64,000 nucleotides of DNA from Pseudogemmatithrix spongiicola (GTDB taxonomy: Bacteria > Gemmatimonadota > Gemmatimonadetes > Gemmatimonadales > Gemmatimonadaceae): contig NZ_CP130613.1 of assembly GCF_030623445.1 (NCBI RefSeq), forward strand, positions 3,193,782 through 3,257,781, written 5' to 3'. Positions 8,497-15,555 of this stretch are shown here, in pieces; within the stretch, counting starts at the first letter, position 1, and each line of letters opens with the position of its first letter. The notes beneath the pieces are model-generated. The model saw nothing but the letters and a program-made list of their open reading frames with translations. It was not told the DNA's origin and searched no databases. A program made the position numbers and the translations under genes.

Positions 8497-11400
8497 GCGG
8501 CCGCCGCCTCCGCATGGTCGTCGTCCATCACGATGTCATCGTCCGCCACCGGTCCGCGCGCCGGCTCCGGCAAGTCCGTGCTCGGGACAATCGGCTCCTG
8601 GCGCGCCGAACGCAGCTGGCGGTTGAAGCGCTCGAGATCCTCGCGCAGGACCTTGTCGAGCCGGTCCGTCTGCACCTTGAGCATCGCCGAGACTTCGTTG
8701 TAGACGGCGATGGTCTGGTCCGTCGGGCGGTACGGGCCGGAGCCCGCGACGCCGGCGAGGGCCGCGATCTTGTTGTTGATGCGGATCGGGAAGTTGAGCG
8801 GATCCTGCGAGCTCTGGTTCCGGACCTGGTAGATCTCCTCTTCGATCGCCGCGAGCGAGCGCAGCAGCTCGTCGGCGTTGCGCCGCAGGCGCGGCACGGC
8901 CGCGACGCGCGCCTCGATCTGCGCGCGTACGTTACGGATCGTGCGCACGGCGTTGTTCGCCTCGGAGGTCTTGTCGCGCACCTGGATGAGGAAGTCGAAC
9001 TGCGCCTGCAGGTCGGCCGCCGTCGCCGTGGTGCGCGGATCGTTGAGCAAGTTCACGCGCGCCGTCTGCGTCTCGCTGCCGACGGTGAGGCGCACCGTGT
9101 ACGTGCCCGCCGGAGCCACCGGCCCCGTCGTGCTGCCCGCCCACATGATCATGCCCGGGAAGGTCACGGCATCGGGGTAGCGCATGTTCCAGACGAACTG
9201 GTTGAGGCCCACGGCATTGCCCGGGCGCTGCGCCGCGGCGGGCCCGCCGCGACCACCGCCCGGTCCGGCAGGCGCACCCTCGGCGGGACGCACGGGCTGG
9301 CCGTCGTTCTCGTAGCTCTTGATCACGCTGCCATTCGCCGCGAGGAACTCCAGCTTCACTGGCTGGTTCGCGTCCTTGATGTGGTAATAGACCACGACGC
9401 CGCTCGGCGGATTCTGCCCGGGCCGGCTCGCCGCCGCCTGCTGGTTGCCGCCGCCGCCGAAGCCCCCGCCGCCCCAGTTGATGCGGTAGGCATCGCGCGG
9501 CTGGAACAGATGCGCCGGCTTCGCCGCGATCTGCGGCGTGTACTGCCGGATCGCCGACAGGTCGTCGAGGATCCAGAACGAGCGGCCGTGCGTGCCCGCC
9601 ACGAGATCGCCTTCCTTCACGACGAGGTCGTGCACGGGCACCGGCGGCAGGTTGAGCTGCAGCGGCTGCCAGATCGCGCCGTCATTGAAGCTCACGTACA
9701 CGCCGCGCTCCGTGCCGGCGTAGAGCAAGCCGCGGCGCTCGGGGTCGTGGCGGATGACGCGCGTGAAGTGCTCGGCGTCGATGCCCGTGACGATCTTCGT
9801 CCACGTCGCGCCGAAGTCCGTGGTCTTCCAGAGCGACGGGCGGAAGTCGTCGAGCTGGAATCGGTTCGCCGCGACGTAGGCCGTGCCTTCGTCGAACGAC
9901 GACGCATCGATGATGCTCACGCGCGCGAAGTCGCCGATGTCGCGCGGCGTGATGTTCGTCCAGTTGGCGCCGGCGTCGCGGGTGATCCAAATGTATCCAT
10001 CATCGGTGCCGGCCCAGAGGATGCTCCGGTTCTTCGGCGACTCGGCCAGTGTGAAGATCGTACCGTAGGTCTCGACACCCGTCTGGTCCTTCGTGATCGG
10101 ACCGCCCGACGCACCCATCGTACGCGGATCGCGACGCGCGAGCTCCGGCGAGATCATCGTGAAGCTCTGGCCTTCGTTCGTGCTCTTGAAGAGCCGGCTG
10201 CCGCCGACGTAGAGCACCGACGGGTCGTGCTGCGAGACCACGATCGGGAAAGTCCACTGGAAGCGGTACTGGATGTCTTCCGAGCTGTGGCCCATCGGAT
10301 TGAGCGGCCAGGCATTGATGTTTCGCTCGAGGCCCGTGCGCATGTCCTTGCGCGTCAGATAGCCCGAGTACGAGCCCGCGAAGATGATGTCCGGATTCGC
10401 CGGGTTCGCCGTCACGTAGCCCGACTCGCCACCGCCCGCATCCTGCCAGTCGGCGATCGTGATGTTGCCTTCCTTCCGGCTCGGTCCGCAGAGCGTCGAG
10501 TTGTCCTGCTGCGCGCCGCAGACCCAGTACGGGAAGTGGTTCGTCGTCGACACGTGGTACATCTGCGCCGTGGCGAACTCCTGGTCGGTCCACGTGCGGC
10601 CGCCCGTGAAGCTCACGTTCGCGCCGCCGTCGTTCGCCTGCACCATGCGCATCGGATCGTTCGGCGCGATCCACATGTCGTGGTTGTCACCATGCGGCAC
10701 CTGGATCTGCTGCCGGAACGTGCGGCCACCGTCGGTGCTGCGGAAGAACTGCACGTTCAAGCCGTAGACGACGTTCGTGTCCTTGGGATCCGCGTAGATC
10801 TTGCTGTAGTACCACGCGCGCTGCCGCAGCGAGCGGTCGCGGTTCAGCCATTCCCACGTTTGGCCACCGTCGTCGGAGCGGTACACGCCACCCGAGTCGT
10901 TCTCGATGATGGCCCACACGCGCCGCGAGTTGGCCGGCGACACCGCGAGCCCGACCTTGCCCCACACGCCGCGCGGCAGGCCGCGGTTCGCCGTGAGCTC
11001 GGTCCACGTCGCGCCGCCATCGGTGGTCTTCATGATGCCGCCGCCCGGGCCGCCCGAATTGAGCATCCACGGCCGCCGATACGCGTGCCAGAACGCCGCA
11101 TACAGCGTGTTCGGGTCATTCGGATCCATGATCAGGTCGCTGATGCCCGTCGAGTCGTTGCGGTAAAGAATGCGCTGCCAGTTCTTGCCGCCGTCCACGC
11201 TCTTGTAGACGCCGCGCTCCGGATTGTTGCCGAACGCATGGCCCAGCGCGCCGACGTAGACGATGTCCGGATTGGTCGGATGCACGCGCACGCGGGCGAT
11301 GTGCCGCGTCTCGCGCAGCCCCATCAGCTGCCAGGTGCGGCCGCCGTCGGTGGTCTTCCAAAGGCCGTCCCCGTGCGAGGTGTTGCCGCGGATGTGCGTC

Positions 11401-11741
11401 TCGCCGCCGCCTACGTACACGATGTCCGGATTCGACTCCGCCACGGCGATGGCGCCGATCGTCCCGCCGAAGGCGTTGTCGGTCGACGGCTGCCAGTTCA
11501 TGCCGCCGTCGGTGGTCTTCCACACGCCGCCGCCCGTGGTGCCCATCCAGTACTCGAGGGGCCGAGACGAAGAGCCGGCCACGGCGACGGATCGACCGCC
11601 GCGGGCGGGGCCGAGTTCGCGCCAGCGCAGGGCGCGGAAGGCGGTGGAGTCCGCGGACTGCGCGGCCAGCGCATCCGGGAGGGCGAGGGCGACCGCGCCA
11701 AGCAGCGCGAGCGAACGGGGCAACCACTTCCGGACTGACAC
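8493..11741 (-). CDS. Large secreted VPS10/sortilin-type BNR-repeat (beta-propeller) protein
   Basis: 1082 residues from GTG 11741, with GGAGGT seven bases upstream; the longer open frame upstream has no ribosome site. It has a signal peptide (LPRSLALLGAVALALPDALAAQ). Many BNR/Asp-box turns of the type 'S-DGG-TW' follow between about residues 60 and 690 ('KTTDGGMNWQP', 'KTTDGGRTWQL', 'KSVDGGKNWQR', 'RSDDGGQTWEW'), indicating one or two large beta-propellers. A C-terminal beta-sandwich and coiled-coil region (about 750-1050) ends in an Asp-rich, Ala tail. Such ~1080-residue proteins are often annotated as glycosyl hydrolases, but no catalytic residues are evident. It is the first gene of a six-gene operon. 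Confidence 0.88.
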   Translation of the reverse strand: MSVRKWLPRSLALLGAVALALPDALAAQSADSTAFRALRWRELGPARGGRSVAVAGSSSRPLEYWMGTTGGGVWKTTDGGMNWQPSTDNAFGGTIGAIAVAESNPDIVYVGGGETHIRGNTSHGDGLWKTTDGGRTWQLMGLRETRHIARVRVHPTNPDIVYVGALGHAFGNNPERGVYKSVDGGKNWQRILYRNDSTGISDLIMDPNDPNTLYAAFWHAYRRPWMLNSGGPGGGIMKTTDGGATWTELTANRGLPRGVWGKVGLAVSPANSRRVWAIIENDSGGVYRSDDGGQTWEWLNRDRSLRQRAWYYSKIYADPKDTNVVYGLNVQFFRSTDGGRTFRQQIQVPHGDNHDMWIAPNDPMRMVQANDGGANVSFTGGRTWTDQEFATAQMYHVSTTNHFPYWVCGAQQDNSTLCGPSRKEGNITIADWQDAGGGESGYVTANPANPDIIFAGSYSGYLTRKDMRTGLERNINAWPLNPMGHSSEDIQYRFQWTFPIVVSQHDPSVLYVGGSRLFKSTNEGQSFTMISPELARRDPRTMGASGGPITKDQTGVETYGTIFTLAESPKNRSILWAGTDDGYIWITRDAGANWTNITPRDIGDFARVSIIDASSFDEGTAYVAANRFQLDDFRPSLWKTTDFGATWTKIVTGIDAEHFTRVIRHDPERRGLLYAGTERGVYVSFNDGAIWQPLQLNLPPVPVHDLVVKEGDLVAGTHGRSFWILDDLSAIRQYTPQIAAKPAHLFQPRDAYRINWGGGGFGGGGNQQAAASRPGQNPPSGVVVYYHIKDANQPVKLEFLAANGSVIKSYENDGQPVRPAEGAPAGPGGGRGGPAAAQRPGNAVGLNQFVWNMRYPDAVTFPGMIMWAGSTTGPVAPAGTYTVRLTVGSETQTARVNLLNDPRTTATAADLQAQFDFLIQVRDKTSEANNAVRTIRNVRAQIEARVAAVPRLRRNADELLRSLAAIEEEIYQVRNQSSQDPLNFPIRINNKIAALAGVAGSGPYRPTDQTIAVYNEVSAMLKVQTDRLDKVLREDLERFNRQLRSARQEPIVPSTDLPEPARGPVADDDIVMDDDHAEAAAA

Positions 11742-11788
11742 GTGCGAGACCTCCGACAGGGTGGGGAACCTCGGGACCCAGCAGCATG

Positions 11789-11794
11789 ATTGTA
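11789..11794 (-). promoter_or_regulatory. Extended -10 element of VPS10-operon promoter (TG-C-TACAAT)
   Basis: Read on the minus strand, TACAAT is preceded by TGC, giving an extended -10 (TGnTACAAT) that can work without a good -35; none is obvious. The implied start near 11782 gives a leader of about 40 bases to GTG 11741. It lies in the 129-base gap divergent to the SMP-30-like gene. Confidence 0.42.
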
Positions 11795-11870
11795 GCAGTG
11801 CAAGCCGCCGGCGACGAGTAGATTCCGCTCGCAGCGTCGACACCGCCTCCGCCATCTGCCTTCTGTCCCT

Positions 11871-12788
11871 ATGCGCATCACTACGCTCGCCCTCCTCGCT
11901 CCGTTCGCGCTCGTCGCCTGTGGCGGCGAGAACGCCTCCCAAGCCGCCGACGCCAACGCCCCGCTGGCGGTCGTCTCCGAAGGGCTCAGCACCCCTGAGT
12001 CCGTCCTCTGGGACGCCACGCGCAACGTGTGGTATGTGAGCAACATCAATGGCTCGCCGCTGGGCAAGGACGACAACGGCTACATCGTCCGCCTCTCGGC
12101 GGATGGCGCCAAGCTCGACAGTGTGCCGTTCATCAACGGCGCAGATGCCGACATCACGCTGAACGCCCCCAAGGGCATGGCCCTCGTCGGCGACACGCTC
12201 TGGGTGGCCGACATCGACGCCGTGCGTGCGTTCGACGTCAACACGGGGAACGCCGTCACCTCGCTCGAGCTCGGCGCGCAGAACGCGACCTTCCTCAACG
12301 ACGTCGCCGTCGCGGGCGACGGCACGATCTACATCACGGATTCCGGCATCAGCTTCAACGCCGATGGCTCCGTCTCGCACCCGGGCAAGAGCCGGGTGTT
12401 CGCGCTCGTCGGGCGCAACGCCCGCGAGGCCGTCGTCCTCCCCGCGCAGTCGGCGGCCAACGGCATCGCGTTCGACGCCGGCAACAACCGCTGGCTCATC
12501 GTCGGCTTCAACTCGCCGAGCGTCTTTGGCTGGACCGCCGGCACCGACAGCGTCACCGTGCTCGGCAGCGGCCCCGGCGGCGGCGACGGCATCGTCATCC
12601 TCAAGGACGGCCGCGCGCTGTACTCGAGCTGGGCGGATTCGTCGCTGTATGTCTTCGAGAACGGCACCTCGACCAAGCTCCGTGGCGGCCTCAACGCCCC
12701 CGCCGACATCGGCTACGACCCGCGCCGCCACATCGTGGCCGTGCCGTTGTTCACCGAGAATCGCGTCGAACTCTGGCAGCTCAAGTAA
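11871..12788 (+). CDS. Lipoprotein with SMP-30/gluconolactonase-like beta-propeller
   Basis: 305 residues. The N-terminus (MRITTLALLAPFALVACGGE) is a lipoprotein signal with lipobox LVAC, so the product is probably membrane-anchored outside the cytoplasm. Repeated propeller-blade patterns follow: 'PESVLWDATRNVWYVSNING', 'APKGMALVGDTLWVADIDA', 'LNDVAVAGDGTIYITDSG', 'ANGIAFDAGNNRWLIVG' and 'APADIGYDPRRHIVAVPL'. These match the SMP-30/NHL type; lactonase activity would need metal ligands that I cannot confirm. It ends 5 bases before the SCP-2 gene, so it may be co-transcribed with the lipid-carrier and oxidase genes. Confidence 0.85.
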   Translation: MRITTLALLAPFALVACGGENASQAADANAPLAVVSEGLSTPESVLWDATRNVWYVSNINGSPLGKDDNGYIVRLSADGAKLDSVPFINGADADITLNAPKGMALVGDTLWVADIDAVRAFDVNTGNAVTSLELGAQNATFLNDVAVAGDGTIYITDSGISFNADGSVSHPGKSRVFALVGRNAREAVVLPAQSAANGIAFDAGNNRWLIVGFNSPSVFGWTAGTDSVTVLGSGPGGGDGIVILKDGRALYSSWADSSLYVFENGTSTKLRGGLNAPADIGYDPRRHIVAVPLFTENRVELWQLK

Positions 12789-12793
12789 GCCCC

Positions 12794-13213
12794 GTGCCGA
12801 ATCGTCCCTTCACGGCGGCATGGGCGGAGGCATTCCAGTCGGCCATCGAGGCCGATGACGCCTATCGCAGCGCCGCCGCGAAGTGGACCTGGCCCGTCGC
12901 GCTGATCCTCAGCCCCGCGCCAGAGCTCGGATTTCCCGACGCCGTCGCCGTCGAGCTGCAGCTCGATCGGGGACGCTGCGGCGGCGCGCAGGTCGTGCCC
13001 GCCGACGCCGTGACGGCGCCCATCGCACTCACGGCGCCGTACGCCGTGTGGAAGTCCGTCGTGCGCGGCGAACTCGATCCCATTGTCGGCGTCACGCGCG
13101 GCAAGATTGCGGTCCGCGGATCCCTCGCCACATTGATGATGCACGCCCGCGCCGCCACCGCCCTGGTCGCCTGCGCGAAGGCGGTGCCGACGGAGTTTCC
13201 CGACGAGGAGTGA
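12794..13213 (+). CDS. SCP-2 sterol-carrier-domain protein
   Basis: 139 residues from GTG 12794, five bases after the previous stop. The C-terminal half has the SCP-2 signature: 'Y-VWKSVVRGELDPIVGVTRG' (about residues 84-104), then 'GKIAVRGSLATLMMHARAA'. SCP-2 domains bind fatty acids, sterols or acyl-CoA in a hydrophobic tunnel. No signal peptide is present, so it is cytoplasmic. Only three bases separate it from the R2-like oxidase gene, whose family binds a long-chain fatty acid. A lipid-delivery partnership is an inference from that arrangement. Confidence 0.82.
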   Translation: MPNRPFTAAWAEAFQSAIEADDAYRSAAAKWTWPVALILSPAPELGFPDAVAVELQLDRGRCGGAQVVPADAVTAPIALTAPYAVWKSVVRGELDPIVGVTRGKIAVRGSLATLMMHARAATALVACAKAVPTEFPDEE

Positions 13214-13216
13214 GCG

Positions 13217-14089
13217 ATGCCCCTGGTGCAGCGTGAAGCCGAGAGCGCGTACTTCGAGCTCTATCGCAAGGCCAAGCAACTGCACTGGGATCCGGCCACG
13301 ATCGACCTCCGGGCCGATCGCGCGCAATGGGAGCACATCCGCCGCGACTTCGCCGCCGAGCAGTTCCCCGAGCAGATTCTCCGCCTGACGTCGCTGTTCT
13401 ATGAAGGCGAGGAGTCCGTCACCAAGACGCTCGCGCCCTTCTGTTCCGCCGTCTCGCGCCTCGGACTCGGCATCGACAAGGAGCTCTTCCTCACGACGCA
13501 ACTCTACGAGGAAGCCAAGCACTTCGAGTTCTTCGCCCGCTACTTCCGCGAGGTCTTCGAGGAAGACGGCAGCATCACGCGGCAGTACATGACGCCGGCC
13601 CCGCAGGCGGTGCTCGTCGCCGATCTCGAGGAGGTCACCGAGCGATTGCGGCGCGAGGACGATCCCGTGCAGTTGCGCGCGACCTTCGCCGAGGCGGTCA
13701 CGCACTATATGGGCGTCGTCGAGGCGATGCTCGCTCGCACCGGATACGTGGGTGCGCACGATGCGCTCGCCGCCCGTGGCTGGCTGCCGGGCCTGCAGGA
13801 GGGCTATCGGCTCATCAAGCGCGACGAGGGCCGCCATGTGAGTTTCGGCATGCGCTGCATCGCCGAGCTGACGTCGGCCCATCCGGAACTGAAGCCGGTC
13901 GTCCAAGGCGTGTTCGAGCGGCACCTGCCCAACGTGCTCGCCACGGTGCAGGAGTTCGATTATCCGACGCCGCTCGTGGATCTCGACAAGCTCACGGCGT
14001 ACGCGCTCGCGCAATACGAGCGCTTTGCGGCCGCCGCGGGGCTCGACGGCAGCACCGCCGACCTCGACGCACTCAGCGCCGAGGACTGA
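13217..14089 (+). CDS. R2-like ligand-binding oxidase (Mn/Fe R2lox)
   Basis: 290 residues; ATG 13217 follows a GAGGAG site. R2lox proteins share the ferritin-like fold of ribonucleotide-reductase R2 but hold a Mn/Fe site with a bound fatty acid and form a Val-Tyr ether cross-link. The ligand set is visible with the spacing known from the mycobacterial protein: E65, E99-x2-H102, E169 and E204-x2-H207. The cross-link pair V68 and Y164 is also kept (EGEESVTKTL; THYMGVVEAML). The length fits the family, and the C-terminal tail of true R2 subunits is absent. The oxidised substrate is unknown. It converges with the anti-sigma-like gene. Confidence 0.87.
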   Translation: MPLVQREAESAYFELYRKAKQLHWDPATIDLRADRAQWEHIRRDFAAEQFPEQILRLTSLFYEGEESVTKTLAPFCSAVSRLGLGIDKELFLTTQLYEEAKHFEFFARYFREVFEEDGSITRQYMTPAPQAVLVADLEEVTERLRREDDPVQLRATFAEAVTHYMGVVEAMLARTGYVGAHDALAARGWLPGLQEGYRLIKRDEGRHVSFGMRCIAELTSAHPELKPVVQGVFERHLPNVLATVQEFDYPTPLVDLDKLTAYALAQYERFAAAAGLDGSTADLDALSAED

Positions 14090-14095
14090 GCGGCC

Positions 14096-15046
14096 TCACG
14101 GCGTGCGACAGGGCTCCTGCTTCGCCTCGAGCCCGCCGTGCAGCACGTCCCCCGCACGCACGACCGTGATGTCTCCGCTCGCAGTGATCAGCACGAGCGT
14201 GTCACCGGCGGCACGGCGAATCGCCGGCGTGGCCAACACGCCCACGAGCTCCGGTGGAGCGGACACGCGCCAGCATCCGTCGAGGACGGGCAGTACCATC
14301 GGCGCGGCCACCATCGGGGCCGCCATAGGCGCCGCCGCGCGGGCGGGCGCCTGACGTGCGGACGCCCGCGACTCATCGGACACCGCCGCCGCGCGTGTCG
14401 CGCGCGCCGCGCGGGCGCGCTCCTGCTCTGCGGCGAGTTCGGCACTGCGTCGCGCCGCCACATCCTCTTCGGCTCGTTGCGCCACGGGGGGCGGCGCGGC
14501 AGGCGGTGCTGCCGGCGGAGCCGCTTCGGACGCCACTCCTGCGGCACCCGCACCTGACGGCAGCGTATTGATTGACTGAGCGGCTGCCTCGGCCGCCGGG
14601 CGCGCCACGCCGATCGGTGGCACCTCACTCGGCGGCTGTACGCGATCGCCAGCCCGACCGACTTGCACGCCCGGTGCGGTGTCCGTGATCGTCGGTGACG
14701 GCGACGGTGACGAGACCACACCGAACGGCGCCGTGCTCTGCTCGCGCAGCACGTACGCGGTACCCGCGACCAACACAAGTCCCGCCGCCACGCCCATCCA
14801 GGACGCAACACGGAAGCCACGGCGCGCCACGGCAGGCGCTGCCTTCCCACCCGCCGGCTTCGCGTGGGGCACGGCATCCAGCGCGCCGAGAATCCGCGAG
14901 CTCGCCGCAATCAGGCCGCGTGCCTCGGCCACCGCCGCCGCCCACTCCGCGTCCGTCGCCACCAGCCGCTCGAGGCGCGCCGACTCTTCCGGCGTGCACT
15001 CACCGTCCAGCCACTGGTGGATCAACCCTTCGTCAGGACGCGACAT
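14096..15046 (-). CDS. Probable membrane anti-sigma factor (partner of the ECF sigma gene)
   Basis: 316 residues from ATG 15046, with GGGAGG upstream; its start lies 14 bases inside the sigma gene, typical of sigma/anti-sigma pairs. The N-terminal ~60 residues (LIHQWLDGECTPEESARLER) resemble the small helical anti-sigma domain without zinc ligands. A single membrane helix follows at about 84-104 (VASWMGVAAGLVLVAGTAYV), then a long Pro/Ala/Glu-rich spacer. A compact C-terminal domain with two cysteines (DGCWRVSAPPELVGV ... EPCRTP) probably lies in the periplasm. The role is inferred from topology and position; no exact family is recognised. Confidence 0.72.
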   Translation of the reverse strand: MSRPDEGLIHQWLDGECTPEESARLERLVATDAEWAAAVAEARGLIAASSRILGALDAVPHAKPAGGKAAPAVARRGFRVASWMGVAAGLVLVAGTAYVLREQSTAPFGVVSSPSPSPTITDTAPGVQVGRAGDRVQPPSEVPPIGVARPAAEAAAQSINTLPSGAGAAGVASEAAPPAAPPAAPPPVAQRAEEDVAARRSAELAAEQERARAARATRAAAVSDESRASARQAPARAAAPMAAPMVAAPMVLPVLDGCWRVSAPPELVGVLATPAIRRAAGDTLVLITASGDITVVRAGDVLHGGLEAKQEPCRTP

Positions 15047-15548
15047 CCGCGCCTCCCCGGCCACCGGCCGCCAAGTCTTCGTATGACTCTGCCAGACGAC
15101 GCCGCGCACGCGAGAGCGTCGTGCCGACGGAGCTCTTCTCGATGCCGAGCACGTCGGCAATCTCTTGGTAGTCCAACCCTTCTTCCTTGAGCAGCAACGC
15201 CTGGCGGTCCCGCTCGGTCAGTGATGCCAACGCTTGGCGCGCCATCCGCAGCTGCTCCGCGCGATCCGCGGTCTGCTCCGCCTCTGGCTCTTGCGCCTCG
15301 CGCTGCTCGGCAGCCATCAGTTCGAGGTGCCGGCGGTTGCGCGCATCGCGCCGCGCTCCGTCACGCACCAGGTTGTGCGCCACCGCGAAGACCCATGCGC
15401 GTTCGTTCACGATCGTCTCCTGCCGCAGGGCACGGACGAACGTCTCCTGCGCCACCTCTTCCGCCCAATCGCGGTCGCCAAGCCGGCGCGTGAGATACCG
15501 CACCAGCGTTGCGTGGTAGGTGACGAAGAGCCGTTCGGCCGTGTCCAT
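15033..15548 (-). CDS. ECF-family RNA polymerase sigma factor
   Basis: 171 residues. Region 2 is at about residues 6-75 (RDWAEEVAQETFVRAL and WVFAVAHNLVRDGARR) and region 4 at about 108-160, with the helix-turn-helix 'LDYQEIADVLGIEKSSVGTT'. Regions 1 and 3 are absent, as usual for ECF sigmas. The gene starts 7 bases after the VIT/vWA stop and overlaps the probable anti-sigma gene, so all three look co-transcribed. Cognate promoters cannot be identified from this window. Confidence 0.93.
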   Translation of the reverse strand: MDTAERLFVTYHATLVRYLTRRLGDRDWAEEVAQETFVRALRQETIVNERAWVFAVAHNLVRDGARRDARNRRHLELMAAEQREAQEPEAEQTADRAEQLRMARQALASLTERDRQALLLKEEGLDYQEIADVLGIEKSSVGTTLSRARRRLAESYEDLAAGGRGGADVAS

Positions 15549-15555
15549 CGGCGCC

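Noticed and set aside
8514..11738. A 1074-codon open frame on the plus strand
   Set aside because: It lies wholly antisense to the VPS10 protein gene, is rich in Arg/His/Val with no recognisable motif, and results from the high-GC third-position bias of the real gene.
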